Source: Ruminococcaceae bacterium HV4-5-B5C (lineage in GTDB: Bacteria > Bacillota > Clostridia > Oscillospirales > Acutalibacteraceae). Taken from it: a DNA stretch of 64,000 nt. Positions 1-8,251 of this stretch are shown in pieces. The notes under the pieces are model-generated. The model was not told the origin of the DNA and did no database searches. It was given only the letters and a program-made list of their open reading frames with translations. Location of the stretch: the NCBI GenBank assembly GCA_900184925.1, contig FXYJ02000008.1, positions 1-64,000 on the forward strand, written 5' to 3'. A program made the translations under genes and the position numbers. Within the stretch, counting starts at the first letter, position 1. Every line of letters starts with the position of its first letter.

Positions 1-55
1 GTAAGCACGGTAACGTGTTCAGCTTGGCAGTACTAATAGGCCGAGAGCTTGACCA
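1..55 (+). rRNA. 23S rRNA, 3' end (partial)
   Basis: The sequence holds the conserved 23S terminus, with the block ACTAATAGGCCGAG and a final GCTTGACC. The gene enters from the left edge. The following bases (GGTCGGGCGCTC) can pair with the 23S tail as a processing stem, so the exact mature end is approximate. Confidence 0.9.
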
Positions 56-128
56 TATTCGGTCGGGCGCTCAAAAATTCCCGCTTTCTGCTTCTTACCT
101 TTATTCAGTTTTCAGGGTACATTTCTAT

Positions 129-204
129 GCACCATTAGCTCAGTTGGTAGAGCACCTGACTCTTAATCAGGGTGTCCCGGGTTCGAATCCCTGATGGTGC
201 ACCA
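129..204 (+). tRNA. tRNA-Lys (anticodon CTT)
   Basis: A 76-nt cloverleaf. The acceptor GCACCAT pairs with ATGGTGC, the anticodon loop CTCTTAA gives CTT, the T-arm carries GGTTCGAATCC, and CCA is encoded. It sits in the 23S-5S spacer of the rRNA operon. Confidence 0.95.
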
Positions 205-238
205 ATTCATTTCCTGCTAGGCGGCATGAAGTTCTCAT

Positions 239-313
239 GGCCCGTTGGTCAAGCGGTTAAGACAGCGGCCTCTCACGCCGTTAACGTGGGTTCGAGTCCC
301 GCACGGGTCACCA
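239..313 (+). tRNA. tRNA-Glu (anticodon CTC)
   Basis: A 75-nt cloverleaf. The acceptor GGCCCGT pairs with ACGGGTC with one G-T wobble, the anticodon loop CTCTCAC gives CTC, the T-loop is TTCGAGT, and CCA is encoded. It is the second tRNA between 23S and 5S. Confidence 0.93.
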
Positions 314-389
314 GAAATGAAAAGCAGATTTGGTCTTCAGATTGAGTCTGTTTTCAACAGCAAATTTCATGCCGCTATGCGAAGATGTA

Positions 390-509
<120 letters not shown>

Positions 510-516
510 TAAATAT

Positions 517-592
517 TCCTCGTTAGCTCAGCCGGTAGAGCATGCGGCTGTTAACCGCAGGGTCGTTGGTTCGAGTCCAACACGGGGAGCCA
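517..592 (+). tRNA. tRNA-Asn (anticodon GTT)
   Basis: A 76-nt cloverleaf. The acceptor TCCTCGT pairs with ACGGGGA, the anticodon loop CTGTTAA gives GTT, the T-loop is TTCGAGT, and CCA is encoded. It is the last gene of the rRNA operon, 8 nt after 5S. Confidence 0.95.
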
Positions 593-594
593 GG

Positions 595-630
595 AATACC
601 ACTCATTAAATGATGAGTGGTATTTTTTTG
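595..630 (+). terminator. rRNA operon terminator
   Basis: The stem AATACCACTCAT pairs with ATGAGTGGTATT around a short loop and is followed by a run of T. It starts 3 nt after the tRNA-Asn CCA. Confidence 0.9.
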
Positions 631-937
631 TTGCTTTAGCGTACGAATGATTTGTTTTGGTCACACTTTTTCCTATAAGTGCGTACAATTATCAGCTTAA
701 GACAAGAGCCAAATATGATAATCTTTCCGGTGAATACCATTTGTTCGGAGCATAGTGTTTCATTATGGGCAAACAGACGCAAAAACGGGTAGAGTCAGGA
801 TGTATGAGCAAAATAATATGCTGAGACTGAGAATGATGTTGCCTCGTATTTCAGCACTGTTTAAATAATATCGGGATTCCTTGCCCTTCAAATGGGCACC
901 CGGAAATTGTTGTGCCAATCTGCTGCCCCACAAAGGG
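631..937. other. intergenic, no gene seen
   Basis: About 300 nt of AT-richer DNA between the rRNA terminator and the copA promoter. Short reading frames here have no ribosome-binding site and no recognisable protein. Confidence 0.5.
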
Positions 938-988
938 TTGACAAAAAGCATAAAAAGGGATATTGTTAACATACCCCACGGGGGGTAT
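938..988 (+). promoter_or_regulatory. copA promoter with CsoR operator
   Basis: The -35 TTGACA (938-943) is 17 nt from the -10 TATTGT (961-966). ATACCCCACGGGGGGTAT at 971-988 matches the GC-rich pseudo-palindrome bound by copper-sensing CsoR repressors. It covers the predicted start of transcription, so apo-CsoR would block initiation and Cu(I) would release it. csoR itself lies downstream of copA. Confidence 0.85.
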
Positions 989-1001
989 AGAGGTGATCTT
1001 A

Positions 1002-3575
1002 ATGAAACAGAAATTTAATGTTACCGGCATGAGCTGCTCCGCCTGCTCTTCGGCAGTAGAGAGGAGCGTAAAAAAGGTTGAAGGGGTTGAGTCCGTCAAT
1101 GTCAGTCTGCTGACGAACAGCATGACTGTGGAATTCGGCGGTTCTCCGCAGGAACGGGAAAATGTTGTCCGTGCCGTCAAAGAAGCCGGTTATGGGGCTT
1201 CTCCGATCGGAGGGGTCTCCGCGGTAAGCGCAACGGCCACGCCGGTCCAGACGCAGCGACGTGCGATGAAAATAAGGCTGGTTCTTTCCTTTGCGTTCTG
1301 GGTTCCTCTGATGTATCTGGCCATGCACGAAATGGTGGAGATGTGGCTTGGGGTCCCGGCTCCGTCGTTTATGATGGTCTTTCACGGAGCACCGAACGGC
1401 ATCGTTTATGCATTCACACAGTTCCTCCTTCTGTTGCCCATTTTGTTCGTCAACCGTTCTTATTACCGCACGGGGTTCCGCGCACTGATAAAGTGCTCTC
1501 CGAATATGGATTCGCTGATTGCGGTCGGTTCTTCGGCGGCGGTTGTCTACGGCGTTTATGCAATTTTCCGGATCGGCTACAGCCTCGGACACGGGGATGC
1601 GGCTTCCGCTCAAAGCAGTCTTTCTAATCTGTATTTTGAGTCAGCCGGGACGATCCTAACGCTTATTACACTTGGAAAATATCTGGAGGCGCGGTCAAAG
1701 GGAAAAACGTCAGAAGCAATTACGAAATTGATGAACCTTGCGCCAAAAACTGCTGTTGTAGAGCGGGATGGAGAAGAGACCGAAGTTCCCATTGATCAGG
1801 TCGCGGTTGGCGACATTGTTATTGTTCGCCCGGGCGGAAGAATCCCTGTGGACGGGGTGGTGACGGAGGGCTCGTCCTCCGTCGATCAGTCTGCCGTAAC
1901 GGGTGAGAGCATCCCCGTGGAGAAACATCCGGGCGACCGCGCCATTGCGGCGACAGTCAACGGAACCGGATTTTTTAAATTCCGTGCCGAACAGGTCGGA
2001 GAAAACACGACGCTGGCACAGATCATCCGCCTGATGGAGGATGCCGGTTCCTCCAGAGCGCCGATTGCAAAGCTTGCCGACCGTGTCAGCGGTGTGTTCG
2101 TGCCGATTGTTATTGCTATCGCCGTTTTGTCGACGGTAGTCTGGCTCCTGATTGGGCAACCGTTCGAGTTCGCGCTATCCATCGGGATTTCCGTACTTGT
2201 GATTTCCTGCCCGTGTGCTCTCGGTCTTGCCACTCCGGTCGCCATTATGGTCGGGACAGGCCGTGGCGCGGCCGACGGAATACTGATCAAGTCGGGGGAG
2301 GCACTTGAAACGGCACAGTCCGTTAAAACCATCGTCCTCGACAAAACCGGAACTATTACCGAGGGCAGGCCCCGCGTTACCGATCTGCTTCCTTCGCAGG
2401 GCATAAGCGATACGGAGTTGCTCCGGATTGCTGCGTCACTCGAAAAATCGTCCGAGCATCCGCTTGCCGAAGCCGTGACGGCGCTTGCCCAAACTGACGG
2501 CGTCACATTGCTTCCGGCGGAAGATTTTATCGCGTCCGCAGGACGGGGCGTGACGGCCTCCGTCGCCGGGAACCGATGTGCTGCCGGGAACGCCGCTTTT
2601 ATGCGGGAGCTCGGCGTAAACCTGTCGTCTGTTGAGAAGAAGGCCGACTCCCTTGCTGCAGAAGGCAAAACACCTTTGTTTTTTGCAAGGGGGGACCAAC
2701 TGCTTGGCCTGATTGCTGCTGCCGACGTGGTGAAGCCAACCAGCAGGCAGGCGGTCCGGGAGCTTCAGAATATGGGAATCGACGTCGTGATGCTGACCGG
2801 CGACAATGCCCGCACGGCGGAGGCAATTCGACAAAGTCTCGGCATCCGGCGTGCGGTCGCGGAAGTAATGCCACAGGATAAGGAACGAGAAGTGCGCCGG
2901 ATTCAGGAAAGCGGCGTCCGCACCGCAATGGTGGGGGACGGAATCAATGACGCGCCCGCGCTTGCACGTGCGGATGTGGGCATTGCCATCGGTGCGGGTA
3001 CGGATGTTGCCATTGAGTCGGCGGATATTGTCCTGATGAAGAATGATCTGCTTGATGCGGCGGAGGCCATCCGTCTGAGCAGAGCGACGATGAGAAATAT
3101 CCGAGAAAATCTTTTCTGGGCGTTCTTCTATAACGCCATTGGAATTCCGATCGCTGCCGGTGTATTTTACCCGGTTTTCCACTGGACGCTCAGTCCCATG
3201 ATCGCGGCCGCGGCGATGAGCTTCAGCTCGGTGTTTGTCGTTACGAATGCGCTGCGCCTGCGCTTCTTCCGGTCCAAACACATTCCGGATCAAACTTCAG
3301 AGGCGTACAGAACCGATTTCAATCAAAACTTATCGACAGAGGAGAAAGGAAAAAAAGATATGAAAAAGATTATGACAATTAACGGCATGATGTGCGACCA
3401 CTGCCGCATGCATGTGGAAAAAGCTCTCAATTCCATTGACGGCGTGAATGCAAAAGTGGATCTTGCGAACAAAAGCGCGGAAGTCACTCTCAGCGCGGAT
3501 GTCGGCGACGATGTGCTTGAGAAGGCGGTGCGTGACGCCGGGTACGAACCGGTTTCCATCAAAGAGGAAGTTTAA
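1002..3575 (+). CDS. copA: copper-exporting P1B-type ATPase with C-terminal CopZ-like domain
   Basis: 857 aa from ATG 1002, which has the RBS AGAGGTG; an upstream TTG would lie inside the operator. An N-terminal heavy-metal domain carries GMSCSAC (C12, C15). Membrane segments follow, with the CPC metal site at C403-C405, the phosphorylation motif DKTGT at D447 and a GDGINDAP hinge. P1B-1 pumps of this type export Cu(I). Unusually, a second metal-binding domain (GMMCDHC) sits at the C-terminus, from about residue 787, after a hydrophilic linker. This tail looks like a complete CopZ chaperone and has its own internal start (separate entry). The gene is cotranscribed with csoR. Confidence 0.95.
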   Translation: MKQKFNVTGMSCSACSSAVERSVKKVEGVESVNVSLLTNSMTVEFGGSPQERENVVRAVKEAGYGASPIGGVSAVSATATPVQTQRRAMKIRLVLSFAFWVPLMYLAMHEMVEMWLGVPAPSFMMVFHGAPNGIVYAFTQFLLLLPILFVNRSYYRTGFRALIKCSPNMDSLIAVGSSAAVVYGVYAIFRIGYSLGHGDAASAQSSLSNLYFESAGTILTLITLGKYLEARSKGKTSEAITKLMNLAPKTAVVERDGEETEVPIDQVAVGDIVIVRPGGRIPVDGVVTEGSSSVDQSAVTGESIPVEKHPGDRAIAATVNGTGFFKFRAEQVGENTTLAQIIRLMEDAGSSRAPIAKLADRVSGVFVPIVIAIAVLSTVVWLLIGQPFEFALSIGISVLVISCPCALGLATPVAIMVGTGRGAADGILIKSGEALETAQSVKTIVLDKTGTITEGRPRVTDLLPSQGISDTELLRIAASLEKSSEHPLAEAVTALAQTDGVTLLPAEDFIASAGRGVTASVAGNRCAAGNAAFMRELGVNLSSVEKKADSLAAEGKTPLFFARGDQLLGLIAAADVVKPTSRQAVRELQNMGIDVVMLTGDNARTAEAIRQSLGIRRAVAEVMPQDKEREVRRIQESGVRTAMVGDGINDAPALARADVGIAIGAGTDVAIESADIVLMKNDLLDAAEAIRLSRATMRNIRENLFWAFFYNAIGIPIAAGVFYPVFHWTLSPMIAAAAMSFSSVFVVTNALRLRFFRSKHIPDQTSEAYRTDFNQNLSTEEKGKKDMKKIMTINGMMCDHCRMHVEKALNSIDGVNAKVDLANKSAEVTLSADVGDDVLEKAVRDAGYEPVSIKEEV
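3360..3575 (+). CDS. copZ: CopZ-like copper chaperone nested in frame at the 3' end of copA
   Basis: An in-frame ATG at 3360 is preceded by GAGGAGAAAGG (3339-3349), a strong ribosome-binding site at good spacing. Translation from it gives 71 aa, the usual length of free-standing CopZ (about 68-70 aa). The metal site is GMMCDHC near the N-terminus, with the ferredoxin-like heavy-metal fold expected to the end. The sequence supports two products, a CopA-CopZ fusion and a separate chaperone. Alternatively the site is a relic of a copA-copZ gene pair that lost the copA stop codon. Use of the internal start is inference. Confidence 0.6.
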   Translation: MKKIMTINGMMCDHCRMHVEKALNSIDGVNAKVDLANKSAEVTLSADVGDDVLEKAVRDAGYEPVSIKEEV

Positions 3576-3595
3576 ACCGGAAAGGAGCGGCGCGT

Positions 3596-3868
3596 ATGAT
3601 GGCGGATAAAACGTATGTTCTGCGGCAGCTGAAAACCGTGCGCGGGCAGCTTGACGGACTGATCCGCATGGTGGAAGACGACCGTTACTGCATCGATATT
3701 TCCAACCAGATCATGGCGTCTCAGGCGATCCTGCGAAATGTGAACCGGGAAGTCCTTCACGCACACCTGAACTGCTGCGTGAAGGATGCCTTCCTCGAGG
3801 GGGACGCTGAAAACGCGAAACAGAAGGTAGAAGAGATCATCGGCGTTATGGACAAACTTACCAAATAA
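3596..3868 (+). CDS. csoR: copper-sensing transcriptional repressor CsoR
   Basis: 90 aa, all-helical DUF156/CsoR family. The copper ligands of the family are conserved with exact spacing: C32, H57 and C61 (C-x24-H-x3-C). The RBS AAGGAG lies upstream of tandem ATG codons, of which the first is used here. The gene follows copA by 20 nt, so it is autoregulated through the operator at 971-988. When Cu(I) binds, the repressor releases DNA and copA-csoR is expressed. The conserved copper site makes another metal or a sulfide-sensing (CstR) role unlikely. Confidence 0.93.
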   Translation: MMADKTYVLRQLKTVRGQLDGLIRMVEDDRYCIDISNQIMASQAILRNVNREVLHAHLNCCVKDAFLEGDAENAKQKVEEIIGVMDKLTK

Positions 3869-3875
3869 AATGTAA

Positions 3876-3920
3876 ATGAGAGGCGACGGATTTGACACCC
3901 GCCGCCTCTCATAGTATAAT
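3876..3920 (+). promoter_or_regulatory. consensus promoter embedded in an inverted repeat (yccF)
   Basis: TTGACA (3892-3897), 17 nt, TATAAT (3915-3920), a perfect sigma-A promoter. The inverted repeat ATGAGAGGCG (3876-3885) and CGCCTCTCAT (3903-3912) overlaps it, with the -35 in the loop and the right arm in the spacer. The hairpin may end csoR transcription, or the DNA repeat may bind a regulator. Confidence 0.75.
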
Positions 3921-3968
3921 TTTCCCGATGGCCGGTTTGACCGGTACAAGGGAAAGGGGCCGTTTGGC

Positions 3969-4328
3969 GTGAGTTGCTTCGGGAATGTTCTCTGGTTTCT
4001 TTTTGGCGGGTTGGTGCTGGGCCTCTGCTGGATGATTACGGGGATTCTGTGGTGCGTGACCATTGTTGGAATCCCGGTCGGCATGGAGTGCTTTAAATTT
4101 GCTTCCCTTGCGTTCTGTCCGTTCGGAAAAGAGGTCCTTTACGGAGGCGGGGCCGGTTCTATGCTTCTCAATCTTCTGTGGCTTATCTTCGGCGGTCTGG
4201 AAATCGCCGCGGTTGCGGCGGCCATAGGACTGCTCCTGTGCATTACCGTGGTCGGCATCCCGTTTGGGAAGCAATGCTTTAAAATTTCAAAACTTGCACT
4301 TATGCCGTTCGGCGCAAGCGTCATATAA
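3969..4328 (+). CDS. YccF-like small membrane protein (DUF307)
   Basis: 119 aa from GTG 3969 with an AAAGGGG ribosome-binding site. Two homologous halves each contain a hydrophobic segment and the repeated pattern VGIPxGxxCFK(F/I)xxLAxxPFG, which is the hallmark of the YccF family. About four membrane segments are expected. The family has no defined biochemical function. It is transcribed alone from the perfect promoter at 3892-3920 and converges on the MerR-type gene. Confidence 0.75.
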   Translation: MSCFGNVLWFLFGGLVLGLCWMITGILWCVTIVGIPVGMECFKFASLAFCPFGKEVLYGGGAGSMLLNLLWLIFGGLEIAAVAAAIGLLLCITVVGIPFGKQCFKISKLALMPFGASVI

Positions 4329-4330
4329 AA

Positions 4331-4360
4331 GGGGCAGGCAGCCGTATGGACTGCCTGCCT
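4331..4360. terminator. bidirectional terminator
   Basis: GGCAGGCAG pairs with CTGCCTGCC. The T-rich side (CCCCTTTTAT) is on the minus strand, so it best serves the convergent MerR-type gene. It also follows yccF directly. Confidence 0.6.
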
Positions 4361-4382
4361 GTGCTGTCTGTGCGTGTCTGCG

Positions 4383-5180
4383 TTACCGCACAATCTCAAC
4401 GGCGATTTCGGTCTGATATTTATTTGGGTTTCCTTTGAAGATCATCCCCGGGCCTTTTATATACGTCTCGCGGCTGGGGACCTTCATTTCCAGATGATTT
4501 TTCGCTGCAAAGTCGCTTACCGCTTTATAAGCGTCTCCAAGCTTATCGTAGGGGCCCACATGAGTCGTAACAATGACTTCCATGGTGGGAAGATGCCGGC
4601 TTTCGACCCCGGCGGCTGAAACGGATTCCCTGACCGGGACGCAGACTTCAATATCCGCGTCGCTTTCCCTGTATTCGCCGTCGTAGTACAGGTTGAACGG
4701 TGCACCCGCCGCTCTGTTTTTTACCGCACCGAACAGCTTGGCAAAATATTTGCCTGTGTCCTCATACCGTCCCTGAAAACGGACGGATGCAATCAGCACC
4801 GGTTCCAGTTTCTTGATTTCAACCTTGTAGCTCATACTGTTTTCCTCCTGTTCCGGCAGGGAAAGGTAAGCGTCCATCTGACGCATGAGACTGCGGCAGT
4901 CCCGGATGCGCGCTTCGATCTGCACTTTCTTTTCCGCCAGATAATACCGGAGGTCGTCCCTGTTTTCATAGTGTCCCATGACATCGCGAAGTTCCGCAAT
5001 GGAAAAACCGAATTCGCGCAGCAGCGCAATGAGCTTTGCCTTTCCATAATCCGTGTCGCTGTAAAGTCGATAGCCGCTTTCTTCCCTGCAGGAAGGGGTC
5101 AGGATGCCTGCCTCGTCATAATAGCGCAGGGCTTTGACTGTCAGCTTCGTCATCTTGGAAAATTCACCGATTTGATACAT
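4383..5180 (-). CDS. MerR-family regulator with GyrI-like effector-binding domain
   Basis: 265 aa. The start is ATG at 5178-5180, preceded by AAGGAGG. A longer frame upstream is open but begins without support. Residues 1-70 form a MerR winged helix (MYQIGEFSKMTKLTVKALRYYD), about 75-115 a dimerisation coiled coil, and 118-265 a GyrI/BmrR-type ligand pocket. Proteins of this build sense lipophilic cations or drugs and activate multidrug genes by twisting overlong promoter spacers. No efflux gene is adjacent. The likely targets are its own promoter and perhaps the divergent methyltransferase. Confidence 0.88.
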   Translation of the reverse strand: MYQIGEFSKMTKLTVKALRYYDEAGILTPSCREESGYRLYSDTDYGKAKLIALLREFGFSIAELRDVMGHYENRDDLRYYLAEKKVQIEARIRDCRSLMRQMDAYLSLPEQEENSMSYKVEIKKLEPVLIASVRFQGRYEDTGKYFAKLFGAVKNRAAGAPFNLYYDGEYRESDADIEVCVPVRESVSAAGVESRHLPTMEVIVTTHVGPYDKLGDAYKAVSDFAAKNHLEMKVPSRETYIKGPGMIFKGNPNKYQTEIAVEIVR

Positions 5181-5208
5181 GGTTCCGACCTCCTTGCGTT
5201 CATGGTAC

Positions 5209-5230
5209 ACCCTCCCGTGCACGGGAGGGT
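5209..5230. promoter_or_regulatory. MerR-type operator, perfect 22-bp palindrome
   Basis: Two 11-bp arms (ACCCTCCCGTG and its complement) meet without a spacer. On the minus strand it lies between TTGACC and a TACCAT-like -10 about 20 nt apart, the stretched spacing typical of MerR-regulated promoters. It also lies 68 nt upstream of the plus-strand methyltransferase start. Confidence 0.75.
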
Positions 5231-5297
5231 CAAGTGCAAATTGAAAAAACGGCAGCAGCCCAAAGGCGGTTGCCTGAAAAGCGGAGGAAAAAACAGA

Positions 5298-5966
5298 ATG
5301 GAAACAACGAAAGCATGGGACTGGGCCGCCGCGAAAGAAGATATCTGGCTCCGGCCGAGTGAAGAGAGCTATTACCTTGCGGAACGCTGGAAGGCCCAGA
5401 AAAGGCAAACAATTCTTGACCTTGGCTGCGGTCTTGGCAGACATTCCATCCTTTTTGCGCGCAGAGGGTTTCGGGTTACATCGATGGATCTCTCTGCGGA
5501 TGGTGTGGACCATTTGAAGCAATGGGCAGGGCGTGAGCACCTGGCGGTGCAGGCCCAAACGGCGGATATGATGGATCTGCCGTATGAGACGGATTGCTTT
5601 GACTGTGTTTTCTCGTTTCACGTCATTTCTCACTGCGACACGCTGGGAATCCGTCGTGTGATCGCGGAAATGCTCCGTGTTCTGAAACCCGGAGGAGAGC
5701 TTTACTGCACACTTTGCTCCAAAGATAGCTGGTCGTTTCACAGCGCAGGTTATCCGAGGGTTGATAAGAATACGGTGGTCAAAACGGACGAAGGGCCGGA
5801 AAAAGGAATTCCGCACTTCTTTGTCGATCTGGACGATCTGCTCGAACTGTTCGCCGGTTTTGAAATTCTCCGGGTCCGTCATGTGGATGACTGCTGGTTT
5901 GACGGCGCAAAGAGAAAAAGCACCCATTACTTTTTGCTTGCCCGTAAGCCGTGGGAAGCCTCCTGA
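5298..5966 (+). CDS. class I SAM-dependent methyltransferase
   Basis: 222 aa from ATG 5298 with a GCGGAGG ribosome-binding site. Motif I is DLGCGLGRH (from residue 41), followed by an acidic residue at the end of strand 2 (TSMDLS) and the post-motif LKPGGELYCTL, a standard methyltransferase_11/25 fold. The substrate cannot be told from sequence. The gene diverges from the MerR-type regulator across a shared 117-nt region holding the palindromic operator, so common control is plausible. Confidence 0.8.
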   Translation: METTKAWDWAAAKEDIWLRPSEESYYLAERWKAQKRQTILDLGCGLGRHSILFARRGFRVTSMDLSADGVDHLKQWAGREHLAVQAQTADMMDLPYETDCFDCVFSFHVISHCDTLGIRRVIAEMLRVLKPGGELYCTLCSKDSWSFHSAGYPRVDKNTVVKTDEGPEKGIPHFFVDLDDLLELFAGFEILRVRHVDDCWFDGAKRKSTHYFLLARKPWEAS

Positions 5967-5990
5967 CCGCATTCCGGTTGGGCCACAGAA

Positions 5991-6036
5991 AAAACGAGCG
6001 CACGGTTTGATGTGAAATCAGGCCGCGCGCTTTTTC
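5991..6036. terminator. bidirectional terminator
   Basis: A long imperfect stem (GAGCGC..CGG..TTGAT with AATCA..CCG..GCGC) flanked by A-run and T-run. It separates the convergent methyltransferase and CoA-transferase genes. Confidence 0.75.
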
Positions 6037-6045
6037 AGATATGCT

Positions 6046-7605
6046 TTAGTTGTCTTTCAGTCCCATTTTCTCGTCGCGGAAGATTCGCTCGTCCATCCGC
6101 TTGAAGTCCGGGGCAATGATGGGCTTCCGGGGCATGTGGGCGAAGATATCTTTCTCAAGATCAATGCCCGGCGCCGCTTCGCAGAGCACGATGCCGTCTT
6201 TTGTCAGCCGGAACACGGCGCGCTCGGTAATGTACATGACGGGAAGGCTGTTTTTCAGTGCAGTTTCCGCGCTGAACGTGATCTGTGCGATGCTGTCGGA
6301 GAATTTGTTGACCGCACCTTCCTGCACAATGTGCAGCTTTCCGCCGCCGATCTCGGTTTTCAGACCTTCCGCGGTGAACGTGCCGCAGAAATAGACCATC
6401 TTTGTGTTTTGCGTAATGTCGATGAATCCGCCGCACCCGGGCATCAGCGAGCCGAACTGGGAAACGTTCACGTCGCCTTTCATATTGCCTTCCGCAAAGC
6501 CGACAAAAGCCTGATCAAGCCCACCGCCGTCGTAGAAGTCAAACATGGAAGGCATCGTCACCATGCAGGCCGGGTTGAGGGATACGCCGAAGTCGAGGCC
6601 GCTCTGCGGGTTGCCGCCGAAGAGGCCGTCCTCCACAGTCAGCGTGAATTTTTTCGTAATTCCTTCCTCTGCCGCCACGGCGGAGATGTATTCCGGAATG
6701 CCGACGCCGAGGTTAACCGTACTGCCTTCGCGCAGTTCCATTGCTGCGCGCCGCCCAATCACCTTTTTATTGTTGAGGGGAGCGGGCTTGAACTGTGCCG
6801 TGCTAATGCGGTGCTCGCCGGAGAACCCCGGGTTGTACTGTGACGCAAAATTCTGCATGCAGTATTTCAGGTCGCTGGCGACGACTACGTAGTCTACAAG
6901 CACTCCGGGAATTTCAACCATGCGGGGGTGCAGAGAACCGGTCTTGACGACGCGCTGAACCTGCACGAACACTTTTCCGCCGGAATTTTTGCATGCCATT
7001 GCCATTGCAAGCGATTCCGCTTTCACACCTTCGCGTTCAAAGGAAATGTTGCCGTCTTCGTCCGCGTAAGTTCCCGCGATGAGCGCGCAATGAATGGGGA
7101 AAGACTTGTAAAACAGGAAGTCTTCGTCGTTCAAATGAACGAGTTGCACAAGATCTTCCGCGGGTTTCGTCTTTGCGTTCATTTTTCCGCCCAGCATTCT
7201 CGGGTCGACGAAAGTGCCGAGACCGACGCGCGTCAGCACGCCGGGCTGATGCGCCGCCGTTTCACAAAGAAGGTGAGCGAGCACGCCCTGTGGGAAATCG
7301 TACGCCTCAATCTTATTCTCGACGACGAGTTTTCCTATCTTGCGGGCCATGCCGTAATGCCCGCCGATCGTCCGGCGGAGAAGCCCCTCGTGAGCCATGT
7401 GCTGAAGGCCTTTTTCCTTGTTGTCGCCCTGTGCGGCACAGAAAAAGAGCGTCAGGTCGTTTGGTTTACCCGAAGAGAGAAATCGGTTTTCCAGTTCCAT
7501 GACGATCTCTTCCGGGAAAGCAGTTCCCATAAAACCGTTGGTGCCAAGGGTCACGCTGTCCGGAATCAGCTCCGCCGCTTCTTTTGCGGTAATGAATTGT
7601 GCCAT
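6046..7605 (-). CDS. family I acyl-CoA:carboxylate CoA-transferase (propionate CoA-transferase-like)
   Basis: 519 aa from ATG 7603-7605 with GGGAGGC upstream. Both halves of the two-domain family I fold are fused in one chain, as in propionate CoA-transferase/YdiF. The N-terminal part carries GTNGFMGTAFPE; the C-terminal half carries the catalytic glutamate in TVEDGLFGG (E325). These enzymes move CoA between short-chain acids such as acetate, propionate, lactate or butyrate through a glutamyl-CoA thioester. The exact acid pair is unknown. It is transcribed alone from the promoter at 7732-7760 with a leader of about 120 nt. A role in fermentation is inferred. Confidence 0.85.
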   Translation of the reverse strand: MAQFITAKEAAELIPDSVTLGTNGFMGTAFPEEIVMELENRFLSSGKPNDLTLFFCAAQGDNKEKGLQHMAHEGLLRRTIGGHYGMARKIGKLVVENKIEAYDFPQGVLAHLLCETAAHQPGVLTRVGLGTFVDPRMLGGKMNAKTKPAEDLVQLVHLNDEDFLFYKSFPIHCALIAGTYADEDGNISFEREGVKAESLAMAMACKNSGGKVFVQVQRVVKTGSLHPRMVEIPGVLVDYVVVASDLKYCMQNFASQYNPGFSGEHRISTAQFKPAPLNNKKVIGRRAAMELREGSTVNLGVGIPEYISAVAAEEGITKKFTLTVEDGLFGGNPQSGLDFGVSLNPACMVTMPSMFDFYDGGGLDQAFVGFAEGNMKGDVNVSQFGSLMPGCGGFIDITQNTKMVYFCGTFTAEGLKTEIGGGKLHIVQEGAVNKFSDSIAQITFSAETALKNSLPVMYITERAVFRLTKDGIVLCEAAPGIDLEKDIFAHMPRKPIIAPDFKRMDERIFRDEKMGLKDN

Positions 7606-7731
7606 AGTCTGCCTCCCAAAAATCAGTTTAAAAATATTCGGGTACCGTGCCTGCATTATTGAAAAAAGGAAAATAATCCTTATTGAATTCAAAGGGAAAG
7701 CATACTTTGTTAATAATATATCATTCTCTTT

Positions 7732-7760
7732 ATTATAGCAAGTTCCGCGTCGTGTTACAA
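7732..7760 (-). promoter_or_regulatory. promoter of the CoA-transferase gene
   Basis: On the minus strand, TTGTAA (7760-7755), 17 nt, TATAAT (7737-7732). It is followed by an AT-rich leader to the start at 7605. Confidence 0.7.
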
Positions 7761-7829
7761 GCTTTTTTCAAAATTCGCACGGAACCGAAAAAGGCGGCTG
7801 TGCCGGCGCGCCCGGAGGGAAGAAATTTG

Positions 7830-7858
7830 TTGCAAACGATTCGCATGGGTATTATAAT
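7830..7858 (+). promoter_or_regulatory. promoter of the DUF1858-trmK-nif3-rqcH group
   Basis: TTGCAA (7830-7835), 17 nt, TATAAT (7853-7858), about 115 nt upstream of the first gene. Confidence 0.7.
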
Positions 7859-7978
7859 TGTAACCGGGCCGGGAAGGGACATGCTCCCGAAAAAACGGGT
7901 CTTCCGCCCGGCTTTCCGGAATTTTAAAAGTTCCGAAAATCCGAAAATAAACCGGTTCCGATAACTGGAGGTGCCAAA

Positions 7979-8188
7979 ATGGCCCAGATAACAAAAGAAA
8001 CGCTGATTGGTGATATCCTCGGGGTTGCGCCCAATTCCGTGCCGATTTTTCTCGATATGGGCATGTATTGTCTCGGCTGCCCCGCTTCGCTCGGGGAAAC
8101 GCTGGAGCAGGCCTGCCTGGTTCACGGCGTCGATGTCGATGAAATGGTAGAGAAGCTGAACGAGCTGGCCGTTCCCGCTTCCGAATAA
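7979..8188 (+). CDS. DUF1858 domain protein
   Basis: 69 aa, with RBS GGAGG 8 nt before ATG 7979. The whole protein is one DUF1858 unit, ending in a helical region after the CLGCP motif. The family pattern is a start resembling ITKETLIGDIL, then a stretch near MGMYCLGCPAS with a redox- or metal-capable cysteine pair. Stand-alone copies are common in anaerobes and their function is not known. It leads a cluster with trmK, a Nif3-like gene and rqcH. Confidence 0.85.
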   Translation: MAQITKETLIGDILGVAPNSVPIFLDMGMYCLGCPASLGETLEQACLVHGVDVDEMVEKLNELAVPASE

Positions 8189-8206
8189 AAATCAGCTGTT
8201 CGCAAT

Positions 8207-8232
8207 GGCCGCCCGGCTTGTGTTGGGCGGCC
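8207..8232 (+). terminator. GC-rich hairpin after the DUF1858 gene
   Basis: GGCCGCCC pairs with GGGCGGCC. Only a weak T stretch follows, so it may act as a partial terminator or an mRNA-processing/stability element between the DUF1858 gene and trmK. Confidence 0.5.
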
Positions 8233-8251
8233 GTTCGGTTTGGAGATCAGG

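Noticed and set aside
2436..3293. Long minus-strand frame opposite copA
   Set aside because: Composition is arginine/histidine-rich, as expected for an antisense shadow of a GC-rich gene, and there is no start signal.
5181..5972. N-terminal extension of the MerR-type gene to give a 529-aa protein
   Set aside because: The extension is antisense to the methyltransferase and the strong ribosome-binding site sits at the shorter start; MerR proteins begin with the helix-turn-helix.
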